Shown: positions 55,689-63,995 of the stretch, one piece after another
How positions within the stretch are numbered: the stretch's first letter is position 1
Layout: every line of letters begins with the position of its first letter
Assembly (NCBI GenBank): GCA_025463745.1
Contig: JAODBB010000114.1
Span: 44,115 to 108,114, forward strand
From: Subtercola sp.
GTDB lineage: Bacteria; Actinomycetota; Actinomycetes; Actinomycetales; Microbacteriaceae
DNA: 64,000 nucleotides
Direction: 5' to 3'
Made by a program: the position numbers and the translations under genes
Notes under the pieces: generated by a model
Told to the model about the DNA's origin: nothing
The model's database searches: none
What the model saw: the letters and a program-made list of their open reading frames with translations, nothing else

Positions 55689-57149
55689 CTACACCATGCC
55701 GAATCGCTCGGAATGGATGCGGCCACGCGCGATGCCGGCCGCGACGAGGTCGCGCTCGACAGAGTCCATCAGCGTTTCCGGGCCGCAGATGCAGAAGGAT
55801 GCCCGGCTGGCGTCGGCCGCCAGAAGCGCGAGATGGCGCTGCACAAAAGCGGTGTCGAGGTGGCCCGACTCGCCCGGCCATCCATCGCCCGGATGCGACA
55901 GCACGTGCACGACCGTCAGCGGTAGTCGCTCCGCCACCTGCTCGACCTGGGCACGGCAGGAGATGCTCGACTCGTCGCGATTGGCCAACCACAGCTGAGC
56001 GGGGCGCTGCGAGCCCTGATCGGCCAGTGTTTCGAGCATGCTCAGCAGGGGCGTCACACCGACACCAGCGCCGATCACGACCAGTGGGCCCTCGTCGGGC
56101 AGCACGAATGCGCCGAACGGGCCGTCGAGATACACGAAGTCGCCCACCTCGAGCTCGGCGATCTCGCGCGTGAACCCCTCGTGCAGCTTGATGGTGAAGG
56201 AAATTCGCTCGGGCCGAGCGGCACTCGACGAGATGGAGAACGGGTGATAGGTCATCGAGAACGGAGACCGGCGAGCCTGCAGCCAGGCGAACTGACCGGC
56301 CTCGAACTGAAAGCCGTGCGGGCCGTATGAGGTGGCATCCACCAAGCGGATCGTCACCGTCGTAGCCCCGCCGGCCTCGGGCGAGATTGCAGCGACCACC
56401 CATTTTCTGTGCCGCCGCAACAGAGGCTTGATGAACCGCACCCAGATGCCTAACGCGATGAACGAGACACTGAGCACCACCCAGAGAGCCTGCTCCCAGG
56501 GTTCGCGCACGTAGTATCCGACCAAGAGAACATGCGTCAGCGCGAAGATCACTACGAGCAAGCCGAGCACCGCGTGCGTGAACTGCCAGGTCTCATAACG
56601 CACGTGCAGCCGTTGCCGAAAAGCCGACAATGCGATCAACACCAGCAGCGCGACGCACGATGCCACGGCGAACTTCGCCCGGAGCGGCGACGTGAACACG
56701 TCGAGCAGCCCCAGGAATGACGAGTCGAACAGAAACAGAATGATCGGATGCGCGAACACCAGCGCGGTCGCGAGGTAGGCCATCTGGCGGTGGAACCGCA
56801 GCACCAGGTCCATGCCCACAGCGCCGGTCACCACACGACTTCGGGCAGCCATCAGAAACTGCAGCCCGAACATCGAGAGGCCGACAAAGCCGAGGGCAAC
56901 CGAGAAGTTGATCCAGAACCCGCGCCCGGGGTCGAGATCGATGAGGCTGAGCGGCAGCGGCAGTATGACGAGCAGAATATAGAGCAGAACCCAGATCGCG
57001 AAGGCGCCAGGGGTGCGCAAGCGAACCGACATTCGGCGTCGCTTCAGGTTCTGCGCCCCCGGCACCGGTTGGGCGGGCCTCAACAGCCCTGGCTCGACCA
57101 GACCCGACTCCCCCGCTGACGACACTCTCTCCCCTGCCACGCCCCCCAC
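55689..57149 (-). CDS. Ferric reductase-like membrane flavoprotein (ferredoxin reductase family)
   Basis: Up to 486 residues. Helices 1-6 (residues ~50-220, e.g. AIWVLLYILLVILPLPLSLI) contain spaced His in RFHRQMAYLATALVFAHPI and WQFTHAVLGLL, as in haem-b binding ferric reductases. A cytoplasmic FAD domain (HPFSISSS, with AGQFAWLQ) and an NAD(P) domain (GPLVVIGAGVGVTPLLSML, FCICGPETLMDSV) follow. The start is uncertain: GTG 57149, or GTG 57125, which follows GGGGAG closely. It probably moves electrons from NAD(P)H across the membrane to a metal or to the adjacent flavin oxidase's partner. Confidence 0.87.
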   Translation of the reverse strand: MGGVAGERVSSAGESGLVEPGLLRPAQPVPGAQNLKRRRMSVRLRTPGAFAIWVLLYILLVILPLPLSLIDLDPGRGFWINFSVALGFVGLSMFGLQFLMAARSRVVTGAVGMDLVLRFHRQMAYLATALVFAHPIILFLFDSSFLGLLDVFTSPLRAKFAVASCVALLVLIALSAFRQRLHVRYETWQFTHAVLGLLVVIFALTHVLLVGYYVREPWEQALWVVLSVSFIALGIWVRFIKPLLRRHRKWVVAAISPEAGGATTVTIRLVDATSYGPHGFQFEAGQFAWLQARRSPFSMTYHPFSISSSAARPERISFTIKLHEGFTREIAELEVGDFVYLDGPFGAFVLPDEGPLVVIGAGVGVTPLLSMLETLADQGSQRPAQLWLANRDESSISCRAQVEQVAERLPLTVVHVLSHPGDGWPGESGHLDTAFVQRHLALLAADASRASFCICGPETLMDSVERDLVAAGIARGRIHSERFGMV

Positions 57150-57183
57150 AGCGCGAGGCGCGCTGCCCGTTTCCGTCGAAATC

Positions 57184-57195
57184 TACCATGTGGTA
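57184..57195. promoter_or_regulatory. Small palindrome in the divergent promoter region
   Basis: TACCATGTGGTA has 5-bp perfect arms around a 2-base centre and lies 35 bases upstream of the ferric-reductase-like gene, in the region shared with a small divergent ORF. It could be an operator; no regulator is adjacent. Confidence 0.25.
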
Positions 57196-57250
57196 CACCC
57201 CTTGGTCTGGGGCCCTGCACAATCGGATGCCAAGGGTTTAGCGTTGGAAC

Positions 57251-57442
57251 ATGATCGAGTGTGTCGTCGAGGGCTGTACGGGCGACCCCGTGGAGCGCCT
57301 CACCGTCGATTCGAACGGCTTGCTGCTGATCTACGCGATCTGCCGCGACCACGCCCTTCAGGTACGTGACGGTTTTCAGGTCAGGCAGCCCGCAGACTCC
57401 AGCCGCGGCCTGATCGGCCCCCGGTCGATGCCGCTGCCCTGA
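57251..57442 (+). CDS. Small cysteine-containing protein (candidate)
   Basis: A 63-residue ORF beginning MIECVVEGCTGDPVERLTV, then LLLIYAICRDHALQVRDG. Two cysteines spaced CVVEGC and a later CRDH could form a zinc site. The last 22 codons lie antisense to the end of the PIN toxin gene, whose own tail is of doubtful origin. A real gene is plausible but not certain, and no family is recognised. Confidence 0.4.
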   Translation: MIECVVEGCTGDPVERLTVDSNGLLLIYAICRDHALQVRDGFQVRQPADSSRGLIGPRSMPLP

Positions 57443-57864
57443 GCTGCCTGGCTGCCTGAGCTCTCTGAACCGCCTGGGCCGGCGTTCGCGCCTGAGGGGG
57501 CCGGCACGTGAGCGACGTGAAGTTCTGCCGCGGCAACACGCAGCCTGTTGTCGCGAGTCCACAGCGAGGTTCCGGGGGTCAGGTGCACTGCCGCCAGCAG
57601 GTGCGCATCAACCAGCCCGAGACCGCGGCCGTGCAAGTGATGGTGATCGACAAACGCTCTGACTTCGTCGTTGTCAGCTACCGCGACGCGCGGCAGATTG
57701 ACAAGCAGGCCGAGAAACTCCTCGCGCCGTCGAAGTGAACCCATCGCGAGTTCTCCGATCACCATCGGATGCTGTGCAACCCTGGAGCTGCTGAGCAGCG
57801 AGACGAGTGCGGGTTCTGGCCTGTGCAGATGATCGATCCAGATCGAGGTGTCGACGAGAATCAT
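57376..57864 (-). CDS. VapC-like PIN-domain toxin
   Basis: A 162-residue PIN ribonuclease, the toxin of a VapBC pair. Acidic site residues are in MILVDTSIWIDHL (Asp5), HPMVIGELAMG (Glu), LGLVDAHLLAA (Asp) and LWTRDNRLR (Asp). The usual PIN domain is complete by about residue 122; the remaining ~40 residues (AHVPAPSGANAGPGGSES and on) are Gly/Ser/Arg-rich and not family-like, as if a stop codon had been lost. It starts 3 bp after the vapB stop. Confidence 0.88.
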   Translation of the reverse strand: MILVDTSIWIDHLHRPEPALVSLLSSSRVAQHPMVIGELAMGSLRRREEFLGLLVNLPRVAVADNDEVRAFVDHHHLHGRGLGLVDAHLLAAVHLTPGTSLWTRDNRLRVAAAELHVAHVPAPSGANAGPGGSESSGSQAAQGSGIDRGPIRPRLESAGCLT

Positions 57865-57867
57865 CGA

Positions 57868-58062
57868 TCAGGCGGCAGTTGGCCTTCTCGGCGATGATTC
57901 GGCACCAGGATCGCTGCCGCCGAGAAGAGCAAGCCTCCGTGCGCTCTCTCGTTCGATGAGAGCTTCCAGCCCTTCTCGCACGAGAGCGGATCTCTCTGTG
58001 GTGCCAGTCAATTCGGCGGCTCTCGAAACGAGCTTGTCGTCCAACGTTATGGTCGTTCGCAT
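57868..58062 (-). CDS. VapB-like ribbon-helix-helix antitoxin
   Basis: A 64-residue protein: ribbon strand MRTTITLDDKLVSRAAELTG, helix TTERSALVREGLEALIERES, then a tail AESSPRRPTAA. RHH antitoxins bind operator DNA and the toxin's active site. It is first in the vapBC pair and would repress its own promoter; no palindromic operator is obvious to me upstream. Confidence 0.9.
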   Translation of the reverse strand: MRTTITLDDKLVSRAAELTGTTERSALVREGLEALIERESARRLALLGGSDPGAESSPRRPTAA

Positions 58063-58119
58063 GTCACTCCTTCTGCATCAAAAATAGCATCATTCGGTGC
58101 AGTTGTGGGTGCCCCCGAG

Positions 58120-59715
58120 TCAAGCGACCGAGAGAGCGATCTCGCCCGGCACGGCGGAGTCGGCGCCGAAGACCAGGTAACGGTTCGCGATCTTGTCGGT
58201 GAAGAAACGGTCGTGACTCACTACGACGACGGCGCCGGGAAAGTGGGCGAGAGCCCGTTCCATGACTTGGATGCTCGGCAGATCGAGATGGTTGGTGGGC
58301 TCATCGAGCAACAGCACCGAGGCGCCAGAGAGCAGACATTGCGCCATGGCCACCCGCGCCCGCTGACCGCCCGAAAGGTTGCCGATGCGCTGCTTCAGGT
58401 CTGCCTCAGAGAACTGGAACATCGACAGGAACCGGCCGACGGATTTGCGCGTAGCCGTCAGCGCCAAGCTGTCGGGCAGGGCGTTCACCGCGTGAGTGAG
58501 AGTGTCTGCCTCATCGAGCTCGGCGAGCATCCGGTTGTATGACACGACACCGACACCCTTCGGCCAGTCGACGAAACCCTCGTCGGGGCGCTCCTCGCCG
58601 GCGAGAACGCTCAGGAGGGTGCTCTTGCCGCTACCGTTCGCGCCGAGCACGGCGATGCGATTGCCCCGCCTGATCTCGAAGGTCAGGTCGGTGAAGAGCG
58701 TCTTCGCGCCAAACGATTTGCTCAGCGATTCGACTCGGCACAGCACGTCTTTGACGTGCAGGCCGCCGTAGATCTCGGTGATGATCTGGTCTACCGGACG
58801 CGGCGAGCGCGATTTCTTGATGGTCGAGAGCTGCTTGTTCAGCCCCCGGCTGGCCCCCTTGGCCGCCTCCCGCCGGTCGGAGATTCCTTCCGCCTCGAAA
58901 GCGAGCAATTCAGACTCGTGCACGAACTGGGCCTCGAGCGTCTTCAGCCGAAACTGTTTCTGCACCACGTACTCGTCGAAGTTGCCCGGATACTCGTGCA
59001 GATGAAAGTTCTCGAGCTCGATGATGCGTGTGACCACGGCGTCGAGAAAGGTTCGATCGTGCGACACGATGATCGCGGCGCCGCGAAAGTCGCGGAACCA
59101 GGTTTCGAGCCACTCGACGCCGGCCACGTCGAGAAAGTTGGTGGGCTCGTCGAGCAGCAGAACGTCAGGGCTTTCGAGAAGTATCTTCGCGAGCGCCGCC
59201 CGGTTTCTCCACCCGCCCGACAACTCGTCGATCGGGCACACTCGGTGCGCTTCGTCGAAACCCAGGGTGGTGAGCGCCTTGTCTATACGGCGGCCGTAGT
59301 CCCAGCCGTCCTGGCGTTCCATCTCTTCGAAGAGCGCGGCCTGGCGCTCGATGAGGGCGTCGAGCGCGGGTCCGGCCGTCGGGTCTTTGGCAACGGCCGC
59401 GTCGATCGCGGCGAGTTCGTCTTCAATGAGGTGGATGCCCGCAAAGAGCCCATCCAGAACGTCGACGATCGACGCTTCACCGTCGAGCTCGGAGAACTGC
59501 GAAAAGTAACCCAGCTTCAAGCCCTGCTCGAGGGCGATGGTGCCGGCATCCGGAGCCACCTGTTCGAGCACCAGCTTCAACAGCGTGGACTTTCCTGAGC
59601 CGTTACGCCCGATGAGGCCGACCCGGTCACGCGCTTCGAGGCGGAAGAAGGCCTCGCGCAACACCTGAGTGTTCTCGAAGCTCACGCTGACGTCGTTCAT
59701 TCGGATGAGACTCAT
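58120..59715 (-). CDS. ABC-F family ATPase (ribosome-associated)
   Basis: A 531-residue protein with two ABC domains and no membrane segment: Walker A GRNGSGKSTLL and GANGSGKSTLL, signature LSGGWRNRAALAKILL and LSGGQRARVAMAQCLL, and LLDEPTNFLDV with LLDEPTNHLDL. Between them lies the charged linker (RREAAKGASRGLNKQLSTIK) that in ABC-F proteins reaches the ribosomal P/E site. It may be a translation factor (EttA/Uup-like) or an antibiotic-resistance protein; the linker alone cannot tell. Confidence 0.93.
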   Translation of the reverse strand: MSLIRMNDVSVSFENTQVLREAFFRLEARDRVGLIGRNGSGKSTLLKLVLEQVAPDAGTIALEQGLKLGYFSQFSELDGEASIVDVLDGLFAGIHLIEDELAAIDAAVAKDPTAGPALDALIERQAALFEEMERQDGWDYGRRIDKALTTLGFDEAHRVCPIDELSGGWRNRAALAKILLESPDVLLLDEPTNFLDVAGVEWLETWFRDFRGAAIIVSHDRTFLDAVVTRIIELENFHLHEYPGNFDEYVVQKQFRLKTLEAQFVHESELLAFEAEGISDRREAAKGASRGLNKQLSTIKKSRSPRPVDQIITEIYGGLHVKDVLCRVESLSKSFGAKTLFTDLTFEIRRGNRIAVLGANGSGKSTLLSVLAGEERPDEGFVDWPKGVGVVSYNRMLAELDEADTLTHAVNALPDSLALTATRKSVGRFLSMFQFSEADLKQRIGNLSGGQRARVAMAQCLLSGASVLLLDEPTNHLDLPSIQVMERALAHFPGAVVVVSHDRFFTDKIANRYLVFGADSAVPGEIALSVA

Positions 59716-59838
59716 GGGGGGGCCTTTGTTCGTGGGTGCCCGCCGTTCGGCTCGATCCCAGCACTCAGCGCGTCGACACGTGTGGAATTCTACCGGCCGA
59801 CGCGCCAGTTCACAGGACGGCTACCACCGCTTGGCGCA

Positions 59839-60828
59839 CTACTCGCAGGCGACGCCGTCATTGTCTCCGTCGAGCCCAGCTCGATATCCCGGCTGCCCGC
59901 GATAGATCGGTGCCGCGTGCGCGGCCCGCGCGGCGGCGCAATTCTCGTAGTAGACGCTAGACGGCTGGCCGGGAGACTGAGGCGGTGCCGAAGCGGGCGG
60001 CGGCGTTACGGGGCGGTTCGCAGCGAAGCTGTTCCACAGCGCACCGCCAGAGCCGTAGATCACCAGGTTGCCGTCGCTCTGCATCACCAGGCGCGCGCCA
60101 CTGTGGCCTGCCGTACCAGAATTCCACACCGCGTTGCCGCCGGAGGTGTAGACAACTGCGTTGCCGTCGGTCTGCATGACCAGACGGTTGCCGTTGTTCG
60201 TGCGGCTACTCCACGGCGCCAGCCCTGCCGCGTAGACCACGAAGTTGCCGTCGCCTTGCATGACCGCAACGTTCGGTCCGCTGGCGAGCTGTGCGCCGGA
60301 GCTGAGCTGCTCGCCGCTGTTGAGGGTGTCTTTCACCGCGGGGGCGGCCGGCCTGCTTGCGGCGAAGCTGTTCCACAGCGCCGATCCGCCGCCGTAGATC
60401 ACAAGGTTTCCGTCGTTCTGCATGACCGCATATGCGCCAGGATGATTGAACGTGCCGGAGTTCCAAGCAGCGCTCCCCGACGGTGTGTACAGAACGAGAT
60501 TGCCGTCGGTCTGCATCACGATACGGCTGCCGACGGCGAACGTCTGAGTGTTCCATAGCGCCTGACTGCTCGAACCGTAGACAACCGCATTTCCGTCACC
60601 CTGCATCGCGAAATGCTCGGTGTGATCGCCGGAGGTCAACTGTTCGCCAGCCGTCAGCTGCTCACCGCCGTTCATTTTGTCGGCCACGGCAACCCCCTGC
60701 ACCGCGCCGATAGATGCCGCGTCAGCGGTTGCAGGCATGAGCACGCCGAGCCCCACGACCACGGCGAAGATACCCACTAGCAAAGCCGGCACTGGTCCGC
60801 GTGAGCGAGATGGACGATGTGTATTCAT
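59839..60828 (-). CDS. Secreted bulb-lectin / excalibur domain protein
   Basis: A 329-residue secreted protein. A signal peptide (LLVGIFAVVVGLGVLMP ATADA) is followed by two bulb-type (D-mannose-binding) lectin modules, each with repeats such as MQTDGNLVLYTPSGSAAWNS and MQSDGNLVIYGSGGALWNSF. A Pro-rich linker leads to a C-terminal excalibur domain: YYENCAAARAAHAAPIYRG then GYRAGLDGDNDGVACE with Cys and Asp ligands. Lectin modules suggest binding of mannosylated glycans; excalibur suggests calcium-dependent surface action. The combination is unusual. It ends 123 bp before the ABC-F gene. Confidence 0.88.
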   Translation of the reverse strand: MNTHRPSRSRGPVPALLVGIFAVVVGLGVLMPATADAASIGAVQGVAVADKMNGGEQLTAGEQLTSGDHTEHFAMQGDGNAVVYGSSSQALWNTQTFAVGSRIVMQTDGNLVLYTPSGSAAWNSGTFNHPGAYAVMQNDGNLVIYGGGSALWNSFAASRPAAPAVKDTLNSGEQLSSGAQLASGPNVAVMQGDGNFVVYAAGLAPWSSRTNNGNRLVMQTDGNAVVYTSGGNAVWNSGTAGHSGARLVMQSDGNLVIYGSGGALWNSFAANRPVTPPPASAPPQSPGQPSSVYYENCAAARAAHAAPIYRGQPGYRAGLDGDNDGVACE

Positions 60829-60970
60829 TCTTGTTCCCCGAGGTCAGTCAATCGCAGGCTGCTCTGCCTGCGCGGTGCACGAGCCTCGCGCGATCGAGCC
60901 GCTCAAAGCAGGCTCACAGTATCGACACTGCATGCGGGCCGATAGTCCCCTGTGAGGGGGCGACGTACGG

Positions 60971-61435
60971 TCAGTGCTCGCCCTTGATCACGAAATACGA
61001 GCCTCGAATGACGCCGGCGAGTTTCGACTTCTGACGCGCGAACTTGAACCGTGGCTCGAGTTCGGCCGGTACATCCATGCCCTCGGCGAGCTTGAACCCC
61101 ACCGCGCGCTTGCCGGCGTCGTCGATGGTGTACATCACATTGATCGACAGACCCGACTCGTAGAACACATACGCCATTCGGATGCCCTCGACTTCGAAGG
61201 CGCTCACCTCGAGGGGGCGCGAGTCGATGACGAGTTCACGTTCATCCTTCAGGATGCCGCTGACCCACTCGAGCGTCTCCGGATCTTCGCTCGCCGGAGT
61301 GACCGCGAACACGTGGTCGTACTTGTTCTTGAAGTATCGTGCCTCGTTGGCACGCAGCCCGGCCAGCGTCTCGGCGAACGGGGACGACTCGAGCCCGACG
61401 GTGGAAACGTTCTGGAAGTCGACGGCGTACGACAT
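60971..61435 (-). CDS. Uncharacterised 154-residue protein
   Basis: I do not recognise the family. The sequence starts MSYAVDFQNVSTVGLESSPF and contains YFKNKYDHVFAV and YVFYESGLSINVMYTIDDAG. It ends with a basic segment SKLAGVIRGSYFVIKGEH. No signal peptide or membrane segment. The ATG 61435 is preferred because AGGAGAG lies just upstream; open sequence to 61468 is shared with a promoter region. It is followed upstream by another small gene 47 bp away on the same strand; the ends GSYFVIKGEH and AQFVVTKQTH look alike, so the two may be distantly related. Confidence 0.7.
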   Translation of the reverse strand: MSYAVDFQNVSTVGLESSPFAETLAGLRANEARYFKNKYDHVFAVTPASEDPETLEWVSGILKDERELVIDSRPLEVSAFEVEGIRMAYVFYESGLSINVMYTIDDAGKRAVGFKLAEGMDVPAELEPRFKFARQKSKLAGVIRGSYFVIKGEH

Positions 61436-61482
61436 TGGGCTCTCCTGATCTGCGGTGGTTCTCTCCACGGTAGCGCCTCGTG

Positions 61483-61689
61483 CTAGTGCGTCTGCTTCGT
61501 CACCACGAACTGGGCGCCGCTGCCGACCGCGATCTCGACGTCGACCTCACTGCCGACGGGAACGAACCGGAACAGGATGCTGCTGACCGCCAAGCCCGTG
61601 TCGTAGATCTTGTGCAGCCGTGCGTAATCCGCTTCCGACAGCATGAAGGTTCGGCCGTCGTAGTCGAGAGCGTAGGTGGTGGCAGCCAT
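61483..61689 (-). CDS. Small uncharacterised protein (68 residues)
   Basis: Begins MAATTYALDYDGRTFMLSEAD and includes LHKIYDTGLAVSSILFRFVP, ending EIAVGSGAQFVVTKQTH. Compact, soluble, weakly similar in the C-terminal to the downstream protein. Function unknown. It lies upstream of the 154-residue gene on the same strand. Confidence 0.6.
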   Translation of the reverse strand: MAATTYALDYDGRTFMLSEADYARLHKIYDTGLAVSSILFRFVPVGSEVDVEIAVGSGAQFVVTKQTH

Positions 61690-61742
61690 CCACGTAGAGT
61701 AGCCTGCCCTCGCTTCGTCAGGAAGACCGCGCCCGGCGGTCG

Positions 61743-62204
61743 CTACCTGTCTGCGCGTCGCAGTTGCGACCCCACGATCAGGAAGAAGGCGCCGAGCCCG
61801 CCGACGAAGGCGCTCACCCCGTATGCGAGCACCGACGTCATCAGCGACGTGCGCAACGATGCCCCCGTCGAAAGAGCCGAGCTCTGTTTACGCAGCTCGG
61901 CGGCCTCCTCGCTGCTGGAGTCGACACCGCGCAGGGCATCACTGATGTCGGCAAAGGTGCGGCCGCCCGCCCCGCGCTCTGCGTTGCGCTTGATGACGAG
62001 CGCCTCGACGTAGGCCGTCGCCGGGCCTTGTACGCGCTTCCCCGCGAGCGCGGGCGCATTGCCAGGAACCGTGATCCGTTCATCCCGCAGCTGCTTCGTG
62101 ACAGTGAGCCACGCACCTGCTCCGACGGCCACGAATAACGAACCTGCAGCAATGGCGAGACCTCCGGCACGGCGAAGGGCAAAGGCAGTGGGCAACGACG
62201 TCAT
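61743..62204 (-). CDS. Two-helix membrane protein coupled to a VapBC-type pair
   Basis: A 153-residue protein with an N-terminal helix (GGLAIAAGSLFVAVGAGAWL), an extracytoplasmic helical domain (residues ~35-110, EALVIKRNAERGAGGRTFAD) and a C-terminal helix (SVLAYGVSAFVGGLGAFFLI). A related actinobacterial family is sometimes mislabelled as LigA dioxygenase; no dioxygenase residues are present. Its ATG overlaps the PIN toxin stop by 4 bp (ATGA), so it is translated with the TA pair. That coupling is unusual. Confidence 0.78.
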   Translation of the reverse strand: MTSLPTAFALRRAGGLAIAAGSLFVAVGAGAWLTVTKQLRDERITVPGNAPALAGKRVQGPATAYVEALVIKRNAERGAGGRTFADISDALRGVDSSSEEAAELRKQSSALSTGASLRTSLMTSVLAYGVSAFVGGLGAFFLIVGSQLRRADR

Positions 62205-62641
62205 CGATGATCCTTTCGTGGAGTGGAACGCTGGTGAAGGACCTCGACCTCGGCACCCACCGCTTCGTATGTCGATCTGGCCCGCGCATCGCGGGTGATC
62301 AACACAGCGCCGTGCTCACGGGCGGCCAGAGCGACGAGCCCATCGTATGTCGCTCCGCCCGACACACCACGCTGCTCGAGTTCACGGTGAGAACGGCTCG
62401 AGGCGTCGGGCGAGAGCATGAACAACTCGGGGAAATTGTCGTCTATCAGCGCAACCGCATCTGCGGGAGCCACGCGCGAATCCCCCGGGAGGCGAGTGAG
62501 AACCGAGTACGTCTCGGCGAGCGCGTGCCCGCTGAGGCCAAGCACCCGTCCTACGGCCCAGGCGGAGACCGCACCGTGAGCCTCGTGTGCTTCGACGAGC
62601 AGAGGTATGGAGACGCTCGTGTCGAGCGCGAAACGCGTCAA
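62201..62641 (-). CDS. PIN-domain toxin (VapC-like)
   Basis: A 146-residue PIN ribonuclease: MTRFALDTSVSIPLLVEAHE with the first Asp, HALAETYSVLTRLPGD with the Glu, GATYDGLVALAAREHGAVLI with the Asp and TRDARARSTYEAVGAE with the last Asp. It overlaps the AbrB-type antitoxin gene by 4 bp and the following membrane-protein gene by 4 bp. Target RNA unknown. Confidence 0.88.
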   Translation of the reverse strand: MTRFALDTSVSIPLLVEAHEAHGAVSAWAVGRVLGLSGHALAETYSVLTRLPGDSRVAPADAVALIDDNFPELFMLSPDASSRSHRELEQRGVSGGATYDGLVALAAREHGAVLITRDARARSTYEAVGAEVEVLHQRSTPRKDHR

Positions 62642-62877
62642 CGTCGCCCGGCATCGATCAACGCGAACATGACATCGTCAGAAACAGTGGTATCTGAACG
62701 AGCCACCAGGCGCCCACCTTCGGCCCGTGACAACCGGGCAGTGCGCCCGCCTGGCGTTACCTGTATTCCACCGCCATACGCCGACACGTCGACTTTAGAG
62801 CCGGGAGCGAGGCCCAACGCGTCTCGAAGGCTCTTGGGCAGAAGGAGCCGTCCTCCTGAATCGATCGTTGCTTCCAT
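62638..62877 (-). CDS. AbrB/MazE-type antitoxin
   Basis: A 79-residue SpoVT/AbrB-fold antitoxin: MEATIDSGGRLLLPKSLRDA-LGLAPGSKVDVS is the swapped-hairpin DNA-binding domain; the tail (EGGRLVARSDTTVSDDVMFALI) would neutralise the toxin. Stop overlaps the toxin start (ATGA, 62638-62641). First of a three-gene chain; expected to autoregulate. Confidence 0.88.
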   Translation of the reverse strand: MEATIDSGGRLLLPKSLRDALGLAPGSKVDVSAYGGGIQVTPGGRTARLSRAEGGRLVARSDTTVSDDVMFALIDAGRR

Positions 62878-62918
62878 GGGATTAGCTTACCATTCAAATC
62901 CCACAAATCGACTAGCTC

Positions 62919-63995
62919 TCAGACGTTGAACCGGAACTCGACCACATCGCCGTCGTGCATGACGTACTCCTTGCCCTCGATACGCACCTTGCCACGCGCC
63001 TTGGCCTCCGCCATGGTGCCGGCATCGACGAGGTCGTCGAACGACACGATCTCCGCCTTGATGAAGCCCTTTTGGAAGTCGGTGTGAATGACGCCGGCCG
63101 CCTGCGGGGCCGTCCAGCCTTTTCCGATGGTCCAGGCGCGCGTTTCCTTCGGTCCGGCGGTGAGGTAGGTCTGCAGGCCGAGGGTGTCGAAGCCGATGCG
63201 GGCGAGCTGGTCGAGTCCACTCTCATCCTGGCCGGTGGAGGCCAGGAGTTCTGCGGCATCGGCGGCATCGAGGTCGATCAGTTCCGACTCGAGTTTCGCG
63301 TCGAGGAAGATGGCGTGCGCGGGGGCGACCAGGGCTGAGAGCGAGGCCAGGGCATCCGCATCGCCCAGCACGGCCTCGTCGACGTTGAAGACATAGATGA
63401 ATGGCTTCGCAGTGAGCAGGCCGAGCTCGCGGATAGGTTCGAGGTCGATTTTCTTGTCGGAGGAGAGGGGCTTGCCCGAATCCAGAATCGCGAACGCCGC
63501 CCGGGCCGTTTCGAGCACGATGGGCTCGATGCGCTTGGTCTTCACCTCTTTTTCGTACCGCACGAGAGCCTTTTCGAGGGTCTGCATGTCGGCCAGAATC
63601 AGCTCGGTGTTGATGGTCTCGAGGTCTGACGCGGCATCGACCTTGCCGTCGACGTGCACCACGTCGGGGTCGGCGAAGCCGCGTACGACCTGGGCGATGG
63701 CGTCGGCCTCGCGGATGTTCGCGAGAAACTTGTTGCCGAGCCCCTCCCCCACGCTTGCACCCTTCACGATGCCCGCGATGTCGACGAACGACACCGGGGC
63801 GGGCAGGATGCGCTCGCTCGAGTAGAGCTCGGCCAGCTTCTCAAGGCGCGCGTCGGGCAGGCTCACCACGCCCACGTTCGGCTCGATGGTGGCGAACGGG
63901 TAGTTCGCCGCCAGAACCTGGTTTTTCGTGAGTGCGTTGAACAGGGTGGACTTGCCCACATTGGGCAGCCCGACGATCGCAATAGTTAGAGCCAC
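62919..63995 (-). CDS. ychF: YchF/OLA1 family GTPase/ATPase
   Basis: A 358-residue Obg-related nucleotidase that prefers ATP, associated with ribosomes and redox response. G1 [14 protein letters not shown] at the N-terminus, [15 protein letters not shown] as switch [21 protein letters not shown] as G3, and YVFNVDE as the altered G4 that loosens guanine choice. The C-terminal TGS domain ends [21 protein letters not shown] start at 63995, five bases from the right window edge. The gene is complete. Confidence 0.95.
   Translation of the reverse strand: MALTIAIVGLPNVGKSTLFNALTKNQVLAANYPFATIEPNVGVVSLPDARLEKLAELYSSERILPAPVSFVDIAGIVKGASVGEGLGNKFLANIREADAIAQVVRGFADPDVVHVDGKVDAASDLETINTELILADMQTLEKALVRYEKEVKTKRIEPIVLETARAAFAILDSGKPLSSDKKIDLEPIRELGLLTAKPFIYVFNVDEAVLGDADALASLSALVAPAHAIFLDAKLESELIDLDAADAAELLASTGQDESGLDQLARIGFDTLGLQTYLTAGPKETRAWTIGKGWTAPQAAGVIHTDFQKGFIKAEIVSFDDLVDAGTMAEAKARGKVRIEGKEYVMHDGDVVEFRFNV

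Noticed and set aside
61743..62204. Aromatic ring-opening dioxygenase LigA
   Set aside because: This label is often carried by low-complexity actinobacterial proteins; the sequence has two membrane helices and no dioxygenase metal residues.
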